Below, one piece after another: positions 28,877 through 37,815 of a stretch of 64,000 nt of DNA. The notes beneath the pieces were generated by a model. It ran no database searches. It saw only the letters and a list, made by a program, of their open reading frames with translations, and had not been told where the DNA came from. The stretch is from Oscillospiraceae bacterium. Lineage in GTDB: Bacteria > Bacillota > Clostridia > Saccharofermentanales > Saccharofermentanaceae. Position numbers and translations under genes: made by a program. The stretch covers positions 1-64,000 of the forward strand of contig CACZGS010000002.1 in assembly GCA_902780785.1 (NCBI GenBank), read 5' to 3'. Positions within the stretch are counted from its first letter, which is position 1, and each line of letters begins with the position of its first letter.

Positions 28877-30235
28877 ATGAAAATGAAGAGAATTGTTGCA
28901 TTGTTCTTAAGCGGTGTCATGTTGAGTTCTATTGTTCTCAGCGGATGCGCTCAATCTGATCTCAGATATACGAGCGAGGCTGAAACCGAAACCGGGACTG
29001 AGACTACTGAGCCGGAAAAACCTCAGATCAATAAGGATAACTATGCCAAGGTCAAAGCACTCCTTAATTCTTCCGGTTCGCAGTCAATACAGGTTTTCGC
29101 TGACGGCATAAGAGGAGGAGCGGAATTCTATTACAGCGGATCAAGTGGCAAGAATATATTCTGTTACACTTCGCTTAATAAGGACAGCATCCAGCTTAGC
29201 TTCGACTCTGAAGGATCAACGGTCGAAGTAACTGTCGACATGTATTATCACAAAGACGATACAAGATTCTTCGCAACGAGCAAACCGGTTGAGGTCGGTA
29301 TCTGTGAGATAGAATCTTATATTGATGATTTGATCGCCCTTAAGAAAGACGTATTTGAAGCTCCTGAAGATTCTGCTCTTGAATGGAACAAAAATGAGAT
29401 CAAGGAAGATCTTCCGATCTATTATTCCAGACTGATAGCCTGTGCCGATAAAGCATTTTCAGAGATAGGACTCAGTCTTGAAGATCTGGGACTGGATCTC
29501 GGTGATAAATACAGATCAGTAGATCCTACGCAGCCGACAAATACGGAACATGTTGCCAAAAATGAATATAAATTCGAGAACGGCATCAGTACTGACGGTA
29601 ATATGAAATGGACTTCATACATGTATAAGCATATTGCCAAGTTTGATTACAGGCATAAGGACAGCACATCTTATATCATATTAGGACAAAGATCTTCAGC
29701 GATGTTTGACAGCGGCAATGATTACGTTGAGATCTCAGCGCCAGGCAAGGATATGATCCAGTTCCAATACACTAACACCAAACGTATTGATATGGTTGAT
29801 TATGTTGAGTCTTGTTACATTATTGTACAAAATTACGATGGTACGGAAACTGTCAGCATGATGTTCGAGCTCAATGAAAAGAACCGGCCTACAAGCGGTA
29901 TACCTACTGATTATAAGTTCAGATATTTTGTCTATATCGATGCTGCGCCAGGAGAATTCGATAAAGTCTTTGAGTCGAAAGAATCGTTTAAGAACAGTGC
30001 CAAAGTAGAAGTAATCATGGCACTTGATGACGGGAGCCTTCAATCCGAAGAAATTACTGATGAGCCTTATGAGGTGCTTAAGCCGATCTTCGATAAAGAA
30101 GGCTGTATCTATTATTCGAAAGATGAGCTCCTTGATAAGTTCTGGGATGATCATGTTACTTTCTTTACCAGTATAGATAACGGCATTATATGGTTTGATA
30201 CATCACTTGCCGATGCCGGTATCAACTGGAAGTAA
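28877..30235 (+). CDS. tandem lipoprotein paralogue 3 (divergent, knuckle lost)
   Basis: 452 aa. Signal peptide DNA is nearly the same as in copies 1 and 2, lipobox VLSGC. The linker and the body have diverged. 'LSLEDLGLDLGDKYR' and the C-terminal 'NGIIWFDTSLADAGINWK' are kept, but the His/CxxC knuckle reads YKFENGISTDGN: the His and both Cys are gone. The frame is intact, so this is divergence rather than a pseudogene. It is followed by a hairpin terminator. Confidence 0.6.
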   Translation: MKMKRIVALFLSGVMLSSIVLSGCAQSDLRYTSEAETETGTETTEPEKPQINKDNYAKVKALLNSSGSQSIQVFADGIRGGAEFYYSGSSGKNIFCYTSLNKDSIQLSFDSEGSTVEVTVDMYYHKDDTRFFATSKPVEVGICEIESYIDDLIALKKDVFEAPEDSALEWNKNEIKEDLPIYYSRLIACADKAFSEIGLSLEDLGLDLGDKYRSVDPTQPTNTEHVAKNEYKFENGISTDGNMKWTSYMYKHIAKFDYRHKDSTSYIILGQRSSAMFDSGNDYVEISAPGKDMIQFQYTNTKRIDMVDYVESCYIIVQNYDGTETVSMMFELNEKNRPTSGIPTDYKFRYFVYIDAAPGEFDKVFESKESFKNSAKVEVIMALDDGSLQSEEITDEPYEVLKPIFDKEGCIYYSKDELLDKFWDDHVTFFTSIDNGIIWFDTSLADAGINWK

Positions 30236-30267
30236 GAATATATGGTAATAGTCCGGTTACGGTAATA

Positions 30268-30302
30268 AATCCCCCTCAAAACCGATCGATTTGAGGGGGA
30301 TT
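30268..30302 (+). terminator. hairpin after the lipoprotein array
   Basis: Stem AATCCCCCTCAAA/TTTGAGGGGGATT with loop ACCGATCGA. The stem is very strong but the T-tract after it is poor (TTAATAAT), so it may also work as an RNA-stabilising 3' end. Confidence 0.75.
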
Positions 30303-30411
30303 AATAATGCCTTATTATTCGCTTGTATTTTTTTAGAGTTAAGTTTATAAATGTTTTAGATATTTTTGATATCTGCATTTAATATGCAAATAACTCTGAA
30401 GGATTGGCTCT

Positions 30412-31185
30412 GTGGGAAAAGTATTCAATAAGGTAGTCTTACTTATTGTTCTGGTAACGATTGGGATCATGTTCATTCGTTTACTTACGGTCATCATTCC
30501 TCAAAAGCAGGCTTCAGTTGATCCTTCGGCAGGCATTTCCTATCTGAACGAACGCGAGACCGCTGTCTATACCGAGGCTTCACCGACACCGGAGCCTACT
30601 CAGGCTGCAGCACCTGCAGAGACCGGTTTCTATGAGATAAAGGACAACAACTATAAGGCAGCCTTCAAGGATATCTATATCTGCGGCGACAGCCTTATGC
30701 AGGCGATCTGCGGATACGATATCCTGGATTATAAGCATGTAACGGCTGCCGTCGGCGTTAATTCGAGCCATATTGACGATAATCTTCCTTATATCGTTGC
30801 ATTAAAGCCTAAATATCTCATCCTTCATTACGGTTCTAACACCATCGGATCGCAGGATGCAGCTGACAAATTCATTGAGGACTATAAAGCCAGTATCTTA
30901 AGGCTGAAAGAACAGCTTCCCGATACTGTCATATTTGTTGACGGTATCTTCCCGGTAAAGTCCAGCGTCGCGGCAAAGCAGAAGAAATTCCAGAATATCA
31001 GTTATTACAATGAGAGACTTGCGGGCATGTGCTCAGAGCTTGGAATACATTTCCTTGACTATACGATCCTTTTCAATGATTTCGAGGAAAACTATTACGA
31101 TGCAGACGGCATCCATCCGCTGAAGAAGTTCTATACGGACCAGTACCTTCCTTATGTATATACGGAGGTCATGAAAACAGCGTGA
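30412..31185 (+). CDS. membrane-anchored SGNH/GDSL hydrolase
   Basis: 257 aa. One N-terminal helix (about 7-28), a Pro/Thr/Glu linker, then an SGNH fold facing outside: block I IYICGDSLMQ with the catalytic Ser, block III-like LHYGSNTIGS with the Asn, and block V DADGIHPLKKFY with Asp and His. Such enzymes add or remove acyl groups from carbohydrates. The start is GTG with GAAGGA upstream. It leads a four-gene run with DUF4358, MBOAT and DHHW proteins, overlapping the next gene by 4 nt; a role in O-acylation of a surface polymer is inferred. Confidence 0.8.
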   Translation: MGKVFNKVVLLIVLVTIGIMFIRLLTVIIPQKQASVDPSAGISYLNERETAVYTEASPTPEPTQAAAPAETGFYEIKDNNYKAAFKDIYICGDSLMQAICGYDILDYKHVTAAVGVNSSHIDDNLPYIVALKPKYLILHYGSNTIGSQDAADKFIEDYKASILRLKEQLPDTVIFVDGIFPVKSSVAAKQKKFQNISYYNERLAGMCSELGIHFLDYTILFNDFEENYYDADGIHPLKKFYTDQYLPYVYTEVMKTA

Positions 31186-31661
31186 AATACAAGAACTACA
31201 TGATATATGAAGTCCTTTGCGTGGTCTTGCTGTTCTGCTTCATAGTATGGGTCTGCGCAACGCACAGCGGCGGCACACAGAAGAGCGCCGACGAAGTTGC
31301 GGCACCTGTCATAAGTTCGCTTAGACAGGACCAGATGTCGAAAAAGACCAATGCCGATGCTGGCAAAGCCTTCGGCATTGACCTGGATAAGACAGACGGC
31401 ATAGTCTATTACGCCAATGATAACGTAATGGACGTATCAGAGATGCTCATAGTAAAGCTCAATGATTCCAATGATGCCGGTGAGTTCAAGACGGCGATCC
31501 AGAACAGGGTTACAGACCAGGAGAATCTTTATAAGAACTATGCTCCCGAGCAATATGCCCTTCTTGAAGATTCGGTAATAAAGATCAACGGAAACATTAT
31601 TTTCTACTGTACGGCCGTCAATTCCGACGAGCTCTACGAGGCATATAAGAAGGCACTGTAA
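31182..31661 (+). CDS. DUF4358-type membrane-anchored protein
   Basis: 159 aa. N-terminal helix (about 6-26), then an extracytoplasmic domain with VSEMLIVKLNDSNDAGEF...AIQNRV...YAPEQYALLEDSVIKINGN, the pattern of DUF4358. The start is GTG overlapping the SGNH stop (GTGA). Genes of this family often travel with MBOAT/SGNH cassettes in Clostridia. Molecular role unknown. Confidence 0.7.
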   Translation: MKYKNYMIYEVLCVVLLFCFIVWVCATHSGGTQKSADEVAAPVISSLRQDQMSKKTNADAGKAFGIDLDKTDGIVYYANDNVMDVSEMLIVKLNDSNDAGEFKTAIQNRVTDQENLYKNYAPEQYALLEDSVIKINGNIIFYCTAVNSDELYEAYKKAL

Positions 31662-31676
31662 GGGTAAGGATAAGAA

Positions 31677-33095
31677 ATGGTATTCAGTTCAGCGACATTT
31701 TTAATAGTCTTCCTGCCCTTAACGATGGCCTTGTACTATCTGTTAGGCGTTGTCGTGACCAAGAGCATGGCGGTAAAGAACCTGATACTTCTTGTAGCAA
31801 GCCTTGTTTTCTATGCATGGGGTGAACCGGTCTATATCATCCTCATGATGCTTTCCATATTCTTCAACTTCATTGTCGGTAAGGATATGGAGCAGGCAAA
31901 GAAGAGGAACAAGAAGAAAAAGGTAAAGTCGCTCTTTATCTTCGCCATCATTTTCAATATAGGCGTTCTGGGCTTCTTTAAGTATGCGAACCTGTTCATT
32001 ACCACATTTGCAGGCATTACGGGTCTTGGATTAAGACCGCTTAATCTTCCGCTTCCTGTAGGTATTTCCTTTTATACGTTCCAGATCATGTCCTACATAA
32101 TCGATCTTTATAACGGAAATATCAAAGCACAGAAGAAGCTCTTTGTTTTCGCGCTCTACGTATCATTATTCCCGCAGCTCATAGCAGGTCCTATCGTTAA
32201 GTATAAGGACATTTCCGACCAGCTCATGAACCGCAAGGAGAACTGGGGTTCATATTCGAAGGGCCTCAACAGGTTTATCATAGGCCTATCCAAAAAGCTC
32301 ATCCTCGCGAATACTCTGGGCAGCATCTATGCGTCTGTACAGGCAGCCGGCACTGAGAACATGAGTGTGTTAACGGCATGGATCGGCATCATTTGCTATA
32401 CGCTGCAGATCTATTTCGACTTCTCCGGTTATTCAGATATGGCGATCGGCTTGGGCGGAGTATTCGGCTTCGAATTCTGCGAGAACTTCAATTATCCTTA
32501 CATTGCCGTATCCATTACCGATTTCTGGAGAAGGTGGCACATGTCGCTTTCTTCCTGGTTCAGGGATTATGTTTATATTCCTTTGGGAGGCAACAGGTGC
32601 AAAGTCCCGAGAGTTATCTTTAACCTCATGGTCGTATGGCTCTTAACGGGATTCTGGCACGGCGCAGCGTGGAATTTCGTGCTGTGGGGTATCTATTACG
32701 GAATCCTTCTAATACTGGAGAAGTATATCCTCGACAATCTTGTTAAGAGGATCCCCAAGATCCTTCGCTGGTTAGTTACCATGATCTGCGTAATGATCGG
32801 CTGGGTATTCTTCTCAGCGCCTTCGATCGGCGAGGCATTCAGATATATCGGTGTCATGTTCGGAGGAGCTGCTGCATTTGCCGATGCGAACGGATCGTTC
32901 CTCCTTACCACAAACTTTGCGTTGCTCCTCATAGGCTTTGCATGTGCTCTTCCTGTGTACTCGTTCCTCACGGGATTACTGAGCCCCAAGAAGCGCAGCA
33001 GACTGATACTGGTCTTAACTCCGCTCCTGTTCGTTCTGTGCATTGTCTTCATGATCAGTGAGACATATAACCCATTCTTGTATTTCAGGTTCTGA
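31677..33095 (+). CDS. MBOAT-family membrane O-acyltransferase (AlgI/DltB-like)
   Basis: 472 aa with about ten hydrophobic segments. Family motifs: LPVGISFYTFQIMSYIIDLY, DFWRRWHMSLSSWFRDYVYI and the catalytic His in LTGFWHGAAWNFVLWG. AlgI-type enzymes carry acyl groups across the membrane to an extracellular acceptor enzyme. The neighbours (SGNH before, DHHW after) are the usual partners. GGATAAG serves as ribosome site. Confidence 0.93.
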   Translation: MVFSSATFLIVFLPLTMALYYLLGVVVTKSMAVKNLILLVASLVFYAWGEPVYIILMMLSIFFNFIVGKDMEQAKKRNKKKKVKSLFIFAIIFNIGVLGFFKYANLFITTFAGITGLGLRPLNLPLPVGISFYTFQIMSYIIDLYNGNIKAQKKLFVFALYVSLFPQLIAGPIVKYKDISDQLMNRKENWGSYSKGLNRFIIGLSKKLILANTLGSIYASVQAAGTENMSVLTAWIGIICYTLQIYFDFSGYSDMAIGLGGVFGFEFCENFNYPYIAVSITDFWRRWHMSLSSWFRDYVYIPLGGNRCKVPRVIFNLMVVWLLTGFWHGAAWNFVLWGIYYGILLILEKYILDNLVKRIPKILRWLVTMICVMIGWVFFSAPSIGEAFRYIGVMFGGAAAFADANGSFLLTTNFALLLIGFACALPVYSFLTGLLSPKKRSRLILVLTPLLFVLCIVFMISETYNPFLYFRF

Positions 33096-33099
33096 CGGT

Positions 33100-34284
33100 A
33101 TGGAAAAGAAAAAGGTAACTAAAAAGAGTGTAAAGAGCAGAAAGAAGCCCGATAACAAGGACTACTTTGTGTATGAATGTTTATCTGCGCTTATCGTTAC
33201 CGTGATCCTCTTTGCGGTTAGCTTCCTGTCGCTTGTAGGAAAGGACAGGGAATACAGCGAGAACGAGAACCGTTATCTTACGGCCAAGCCCCAGTTCAGC
33301 TGGTCATCTCTTATGGACGGCAAGTTCATGGATGACGCTGAAGCATATCTTTCTGACCAGTTCCTCTTAAGGGACAAGCTTGTAAGCTTGAGGACTGACA
33401 TCGACGTATTCTTCGGTAAGAGGGAGATAAACGACGTATATATCGGCAAGAAGCATTTCCTTTTCGAGAAGCCGTCGGTATATAACGAGACAAGGTTAAA
33501 GAAGACTTTTGATGCCATGAATAACCTTAAGGCTAAGAACCAGGGCATCAATACCTATATCGCCATCGCGCCGAATTCCACGGAGATAGTAAGCTCATAT
33601 CTGCCGTCCAATGCGCCGGTTCCGAACCAGGCCGAGCAGATAAACAAGATCTACCAGAACTTAACAGGTTTTACTCCGGTCGATCTTTGCGGTCCTTTGA
33701 AGAAAGCGGAGAATCCGCAGGATCTCTATTACAGGACTGACCATCACTGGACAGCTGAAGCGGTAAACATTGCTTATAGGGAGATCGCGAAAAGCATGGG
33801 CCTTGATCCGAATGCTTATACTTATGAGAATCTTGCCGTCACAGACAGCTTCCAGGGAACGCTCGCATCTTCGTCCGGTATATTCAGCGCGAAAGACACG
33901 ATCAAAGTACCCACATGTCCGTCTGACGTAATGTACCGCGTTACTTATGTGGATGAAGAGAGGGTAACGACAACTGTTTTCGATCAACAGAAACTCGGTA
34001 CCAAGAGCAAATATGAGGTTTTCTTCGGAGGCAACTATCCGGAGGTCGTAATCGAGAGCAGTTCTTCTAACGACAGGGTATTGATGGTCGTAAAGGATTC
34101 ATACGCGAACAGCCTTATCCCGCTGCTTATACCGCATTATAAGAAGATAATCATCGTTGACCCGAGATACTATAACGGAAATATCCAGGACATTATCGAT
34201 ACTGAGAGTGTAACCGACATGCTCTGGCTATATAATGCGAACACTTTCTTAAACGATACTTCGATCGCGTCGAAGCTGTCTTAA
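33100..34284 (+). CDS. DHHW-family (AlgJ/AlgX-like) extracytoplasmic protein
   Basis: 394 aa. A very basic N-terminus (KKKVTKKSVKSRKKP), one membrane helix (about 30-50), then an SGNH-like domain. The name-giving motif is YYRTDHHWTAEA; 'VVKDSYANSLIPLLIPHYKKI' carries the conserved Ser of the C-terminal block (motif spans 20 residues). These proteins accept the acyl group from MBOAT partners. Start ATG 33100 is 4 nt after the MBOAT stop. The stop codon touches that of the convergent rluA-type gene. Confidence 0.88.
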   Translation: MEKKKVTKKSVKSRKKPDNKDYFVYECLSALIVTVILFAVSFLSLVGKDREYSENENRYLTAKPQFSWSSLMDGKFMDDAEAYLSDQFLLRDKLVSLRTDIDVFFGKREINDVYIGKKHFLFEKPSVYNETRLKKTFDAMNNLKAKNQGINTYIAIAPNSTEIVSSYLPSNAPVPNQAEQINKIYQNLTGFTPVDLCGPLKKAENPQDLYYRTDHHWTAEAVNIAYREIAKSMGLDPNAYTYENLAVTDSFQGTLASSSGIFSAKDTIKVPTCPSDVMYRVTYVDEERVTTTVFDQQKLGTKSKYEVFFGGNYPEVVIESSSSNDRVLMVVKDSYANSLIPLLIPHYKKIIIVDPRYYNGNIQDIIDTESVTDMLWLYNANTFLNDTSIASKLS

Positions 34285-35184
34285 TTAACCGATCTCATCC
34301 ACCAGTTTTTGCATGTCTGAAGGAAGGGGAGCTTCGAAAACCTTGATGCTGCCCTCATCAAAAGGATCCTTATATTCGATCTTATAAGCGTGGAGCGCTA
34401 CTCTGCCGACCTTATCATCGTAAATGAGAGCCTGATCTTTTAATCCGTCGTTGGGATTATCGTCTGAGAGCGGGCCGTAGAGGCCGTCGCTTAAGAGAGG
34501 GTGGCCGACGTGGCAGCAGTGAGTCCTTATCTGATGGCACCTGCCGGTCTCAAGTTCGAACTGCACAAGCGATATGTTTGCTGATTCAAAGTAGGAAAGA
34601 GTCTTGTAATGAGTAACGGAAGGCTTGCCGTCTTCGACGCAGTCCCTGATCATGACGGAGTTTGGACGTCTTGCGATGGGGAAGGCCAAGGTGCCATCAG
34701 CAGGTTCAAACTTGCCGTAGCATAGTGCCTTGTAGCTTTTCTTTATGTCTGCATGGGCGAGCATGTTATGGGCATAACCGTCTTTGGCGACGATAAGAAG
34801 TCCTGATGTTTCCCTGTCCAGGCGCATGACCGGATGCAGTGTCTTATCAGAAAGGTTAGTAAGGAGCGAATCCTCAAGATGTCCGTGGGAAGGGTGGGTG
34901 ACCATTCCGGCGGGCTTATTTACGACCGCATAAGAGTCTGTCTCATATAAGATATCCACATTCTCAGGCGGAGTGAGCTTTTCCGAATTATCCTCATATT
35001 CAAAGAAGAGCCTGTCACCGGTCCTGACCGGGTCCTTGACTCTGGCATGGACGCCGTTAAGTTCGACCGTTCCGTAAAGCTTTACTCGCTTGACCCAGGT
35101 GGTGCTCATCTTGAACTCGCGCCTCATGATCTGCTGTATTTCGCAGCCGTTATATTCACTTTGAACAAAATAATCTATTCGCAT
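34285..35184 (-). CDS. RluA-family pseudouridine synthase
   Basis: 299 aa. N-terminal S4-like domain (about 10-65), then the catalytic domain with VMRLDRETSGLLIVAK carrying the active Asp, and ETGRCHQIRTHCCHVGHPLL. Which rRNA or tRNA uridine it modifies cannot be told. The ATG has no ribosome site; it lies 6 nt after an extended -10 box (TGTTAGAAT, 35199-35191), so its mRNA may be leaderless. Confidence 0.88.
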   Translation of the reverse strand: MRIDYFVQSEYNGCEIQQIMRREFKMSTTWVKRVKLYGTVELNGVHARVKDPVRTGDRLFFEYEDNSEKLTPPENVDILYETDSYAVVNKPAGMVTHPSHGHLEDSLLTNLSDKTLHPVMRLDRETSGLLIVAKDGYAHNMLAHADIKKSYKALCYGKFEPADGTLAFPIARRPNSVMIRDCVEDGKPSVTHYKTLSYFESANISLVQFELETGRCHQIRTHCCHVGHPLLSDGLYGPLSDDNPNDGLKDQALIYDDKVGRVALHAYKIEYKDPFDEGSIKVFEAPLPSDMQKLVDEIG

Positions 35185-35190
35185 TGTTAC

Positions 35191-35199
35191 ATTCTAACA
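35191..35199 (-). promoter_or_regulatory. extended -10 box abutting the rluA-type start codon
   Basis: On the minus strand TGTTAGAAT is followed by GTAACA and then ATG. The predicted start site is at or beside the A of the ATG, so no room exists for a ribosome site. Confidence 0.45.
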
Positions 35200-35204
35200 A
35201 ATTA

Positions 35205-35233
35205 TTGACAGATAGGGCATTTATTTCTACAAT
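35205..35233 (+). promoter_or_regulatory. rny promoter
   Basis: TTGACA (35205-35210), 17-bp spacer, TACAAT (35228-35233). Near-consensus. Start site near 35240, giving a leader of about 65 nt. Confidence 0.8.
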
Positions 35234-35237
35234 ATTC

Positions 35238-35277
35238 AATGGCTTGTCAGAGCCATTTTATACGTTCTTTGACAACT
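35238..35277 (+). promoter_or_regulatory. rny leader: hairpin plus boxA-like element
   Basis: AATGGCT/AGCCATT hairpin (35238-35257) followed by TTTA, then CGTTCTTTGACAACT (35263-35277), close to the rRNA boxA of Firmicutes (TGTTCTTTGAAAACT). The hairpin would be at or just after the transcription start, so it may instead shield the 5' end of the mRNA. Confidence 0.4.
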
Positions 35278-35303
35278 AAATAATTTTGGAGGTGAGTACC
35301 AAC

Positions 35304-36875
35304 GTGCCACAAGTATCGTTATTATTTGTAATAATTGCGGGCGTTGTTGGACTTATTCTGGGTATATTAATTGCGGCAGTCTATTTTAAATCCGGTATTT
35401 CCGGCGAGCAAAAGAGACTTGCGGAGGATATTGCTAAATCTAAGGAGGAAAGCAATGTGCTTCTCGCAAATGCACAGAAAGAAGCTGAAAACAACAAGCG
35501 TGATTTGCTTTTGCAGGCAAAAGAAGAAGTCTCACTGGTACGTTCCGAGCTGGAGCGTGAAGCCAGAGAGAAGAAGCAGGAGCTTGCAAAAGAGCGCAAT
35601 AGGCTCGAGCAGAAAGAAGAGAATATCAATCGTATTGAAGCTAATTGTGAGCGCAAGCAGGAGGAAATCGAGAGACGTCAGCAGAATATTGCTGAACTCG
35701 AGGCCAGAGCAAAGGATTACGAGCAGCGTAAGAAGACTGAACTTGAGAAGGTATCAGGCCTTACTGTTGCAGATGCCAGAAGCTTAGTGCTTGATGAAGC
35801 AAAGCGTGAATATACACACGATATGGCCTTAATGCTCAAGCAGATGGAAGAGAAAACCAAACAGGATGCAGATAAGGTTGCAAAAGACATTATCGTAAAC
35901 GCAATCCAGCGTTATGCATCTGACTATGTTTCCGAAGTCACAGTATCTGTTGTAAATCTCCCCAATGACGAGATGAAGGGAAGAATCATCGGTCGTGAGG
36001 GACGTAACATCAGGGCGATCGAGACAATCACAGGAGTCGATCTCATTATCGACGATACTCCCGAAGCTATCGTTCTTTCATCTTTCGATCCTATCAGAAG
36101 AGAGATCGCAAGAATGACTATTGAAAGACTCGTTGCAGACGGAAGAATCCATCCGGCCAGAATCGAAGAGATGGCCGGCAAGGCAAAGAAGGAACTCAAT
36201 CAGACTATCAAGACTGAGGGCGAGAAGGCAGCCTTCGATACAGGTGTAATGAACCTGCATCCTGAGCTTATCAAGCTTTTAGGCCGTCTCCGTTACCGCA
36301 CATCGTACGGACAGAACGTACTGCAGCATTCAATTGAAGTATCCTGGATCGCAGCAATGATGGCGGACGAACTCGGACTTGACAGTAATCTTGCAAGACG
36401 CGGCGGTCTTTTGCATGATATCGGTAAGGCAGTAGACTTCGAGCAGGAAGGAACACATATCCAGCTCGGTGTCGAGATCGCGAAGAAGTATCATGAAAGT
36501 CCCGCAGTCATTAACTGCATAGAGGCACACCACGGAGATGTTGAGCCTCTGAGCGCGGAAGCTGTGCTGGTGGCTGCAGCAGACGCAATTTCAGCAGCAA
36601 GACCCGGAGCAAGAAGAGAGAATCTCGAGACATACATCAAGAGGATCGAGAAGCTTGAGGAGATAGCAACAAGCTTCGAGGGTGTTGAAAAGAGCTTTGC
36701 CATTCAGGCAGGCAGAGAGATTCGTGTTATCGTTTCACCTGATAAGGTTTCAGATGACGAGATGACGCTCAAGGCTCGTGATATCTGCAAGAAGATTGAG
36801 GACGAACTCGATTATCCCGGACAGATCAAAGTAAATGTGATCAGAGAAACCAGGGCAACTGACGTTGCTAAATAA
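35304..36875 (+). CDS. rny: ribonuclease Y
   Basis: Membrane-bound endoribonuclease that starts mRNA decay in Gram-positives. 523 aa: N-terminal helix (about 2-24), long coiled coil (about 30-165), KH domain with [15 protein letters not shown], and HD domain with LLHDIGKA and IEAHHGD. Start GTG 35304 is chosen because GGAGGTGA is 11 nt upstream; an in-frame TTG overlaps that ribosome site. It has its own promoter. The ymdB gene that follows is a frequent neighbour. Confidence 0.95.
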   Translation: MPQVSLLFVIIAGVVGLILGILIAAVYFKSGISGEQKRLAEDIAKSKEESNVLLANAQKEAENNKRDLLLQAKEEVSLVRSELEREAREKKQELAKERNRLEQKEENINRIEANCERKQEEIERRQQNIAELEARAKDYEQRKKTELEKVSGLTVADARSLVLDEAKREYTHDMALMLKQMEEKTKQDADKVAKDIIVNAIQRYASDYVSEVTVSVVNLPNDEMKGRIIGREGRNIRAIETITGVDLIIDDTPEAIVLSSFDPIRREIARMTIERLVADGRIHPARIEEMAGKAKKELNQTIKTEGEKAAFDTGVMNLHPELIKLLGRLRYRTSYGQNVLQHSIEVSWIAAMMADELGLDSNLARRGGLLHDIGKAVDFEQEGTHIQLGVEIAKKYHESPAVINCIEAHHGDVEPLSAEAVLVAAADAISAARPGARRENLETYIKRIEKLEEIATSFEGVEKSFAIQAGREIRVIVSPDKVSDDEMTLKARDICKKIEDELDYPGQIKVNVIRETRATDVAK

Positions 36876-36932
36876 TTAATTATTTTTTGTATATATTATT
36901 TAACACGTTAGTATCATCTATCAAAACAAACC

Positions 36933-36970
36933 AAGGACCTTAAGCCAATTTAGGCTTAGGGTCCTTTTTG
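36933..36970 (+). terminator. intrinsic terminator after rny
   Basis: Stem AAGGACCTTAAGCC / GGCTTAGGGTCCTT with loop AATTTA, ending in T5. Confidence 0.92.
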
Positions 36971-37026
36971 TTTGTGGAGAACGCATTATCTGTTATAATT
37001 ACAAAGAATAAAAAGAATGGGGGTAT

Positions 37027-37815
37027 ATGCCTGTGAGAGTATGTTTTGTTGGCGATGTTGTCGGTAATGCCGGACGTCGGGCTTTCAAAACGGTTATGCC
37101 TGCATTCCTTAAGAGCAATGCCATAGATTGCTGTATCGTTAATGCCGAGAACAGCGTTCACGGACTCGGCGTATCAATAAATATGCTGAGAGACCTGGAA
37201 TCAGCCGGCGCCGATCTTTTCACGATGGGAAATCACACTTTCTCCAACAGGGAATTCATAAGCCAGATATCCAAGGTTAAGAACGTGGCCAGACCTGCTA
37301 ATTTCAGCCCTTCATGGCCCGGCAACGATTACTGCATCTTCGAAAAGAACGGGGAGAAACTGGGAGTATTCAACCTTTTGGGTCAGGTCTATGCCAATGT
37401 GCTGCCTGATAACCCTTTCTCATATGCCGACAGGATCGTCGACAGGCTTAAGAGAGTGGAAGGCTGCAATACGATCGTTCTGGATTTCCACTGCGATGCG
37501 ACATCCGAGAAATGTGCCATGGGTTATTATCTCGACGGCAAAGTGTCCGTTGTTGCCGGTACCCATACGCATGTTCAGACTGCTGATGAAGAGATCCTGC
37601 CTTGCGGCACGGGATATATTACGGACTGCGGCATGTGCGGGGCAAGAGAATCCATCCTCGGCATGAATATCGATGCTTCTATCAAGAGGCTTGCTTTCAA
37701 GCTTCCCGCAAAATACGAGCCTGCAGACGGCCCGGGTTTTGTGTGCGGCATTATTTTCGAGACTGATAGAAATGGAAGGTGTACCGAGATAAAGCGGTTC
37801 TGTGAATATGAGTGA
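37027..37815 (+). CDS. ymdB: YmdB-family metallophosphodiesterase
   Basis: 262 aa. Family motifs: VCFVGDVVGNAGRRA at the start, NAENSVHGLG, FTMGNHTFSNREF, HCDATSEK, GTHTHVQTADEEILP and TDCGMCGARESILGM. These hold the dinuclear metal site. YmdB enzymes cleave 2',3'-cyclic nucleotides and influence late-growth gene expression. GGGGG precedes the ATG by 4 nt; an in-frame GTG is two codons on. The stop lies inside the lspA gene. Confidence 0.92.
   Translation: MPVRVCFVGDVVGNAGRRAFKTVMPAFLKSNAIDCCIVNAENSVHGLGVSINMLRDLESAGADLFTMGNHTFSNREFISQISKVKNVARPANFSPSWPGNDYCIFEKNGEKLGVFNLLGQVYANVLPDNPFSYADRIVDRLKRVEGCNTIVLDFHCDATSEKCAMGYYLDGKVSVVAGTHTHVQTADEEILPCGTGYITDCGMCGARESILGMNIDASIKRLAFKLPAKYEPADGPGFVCGIIFETDRNGRCTEIKRFCEYE

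Larger units (their letters stand above)
26142..30235 (+). repeat. three-copy tandem gene duplication
   Basis: Three head-to-tail genes of 448, 447 and 452 codons with 22-nt spacers. The 5' ends (ATGAAAATGAAG...TTGTTGCATTG... to the GGTGTCATG stretch) are nearly the same in all three at DNA level; copies 1 and 2 are closest over the whole length. Confidence 0.9.

Noticed and set aside
26142..30235. Transposon or phage origin for the tandem lipoprotein array
   Set aside because: No transposase, integrase, terminal inverted repeats or target-site duplications are visible; simple tandem gene duplication explains it.
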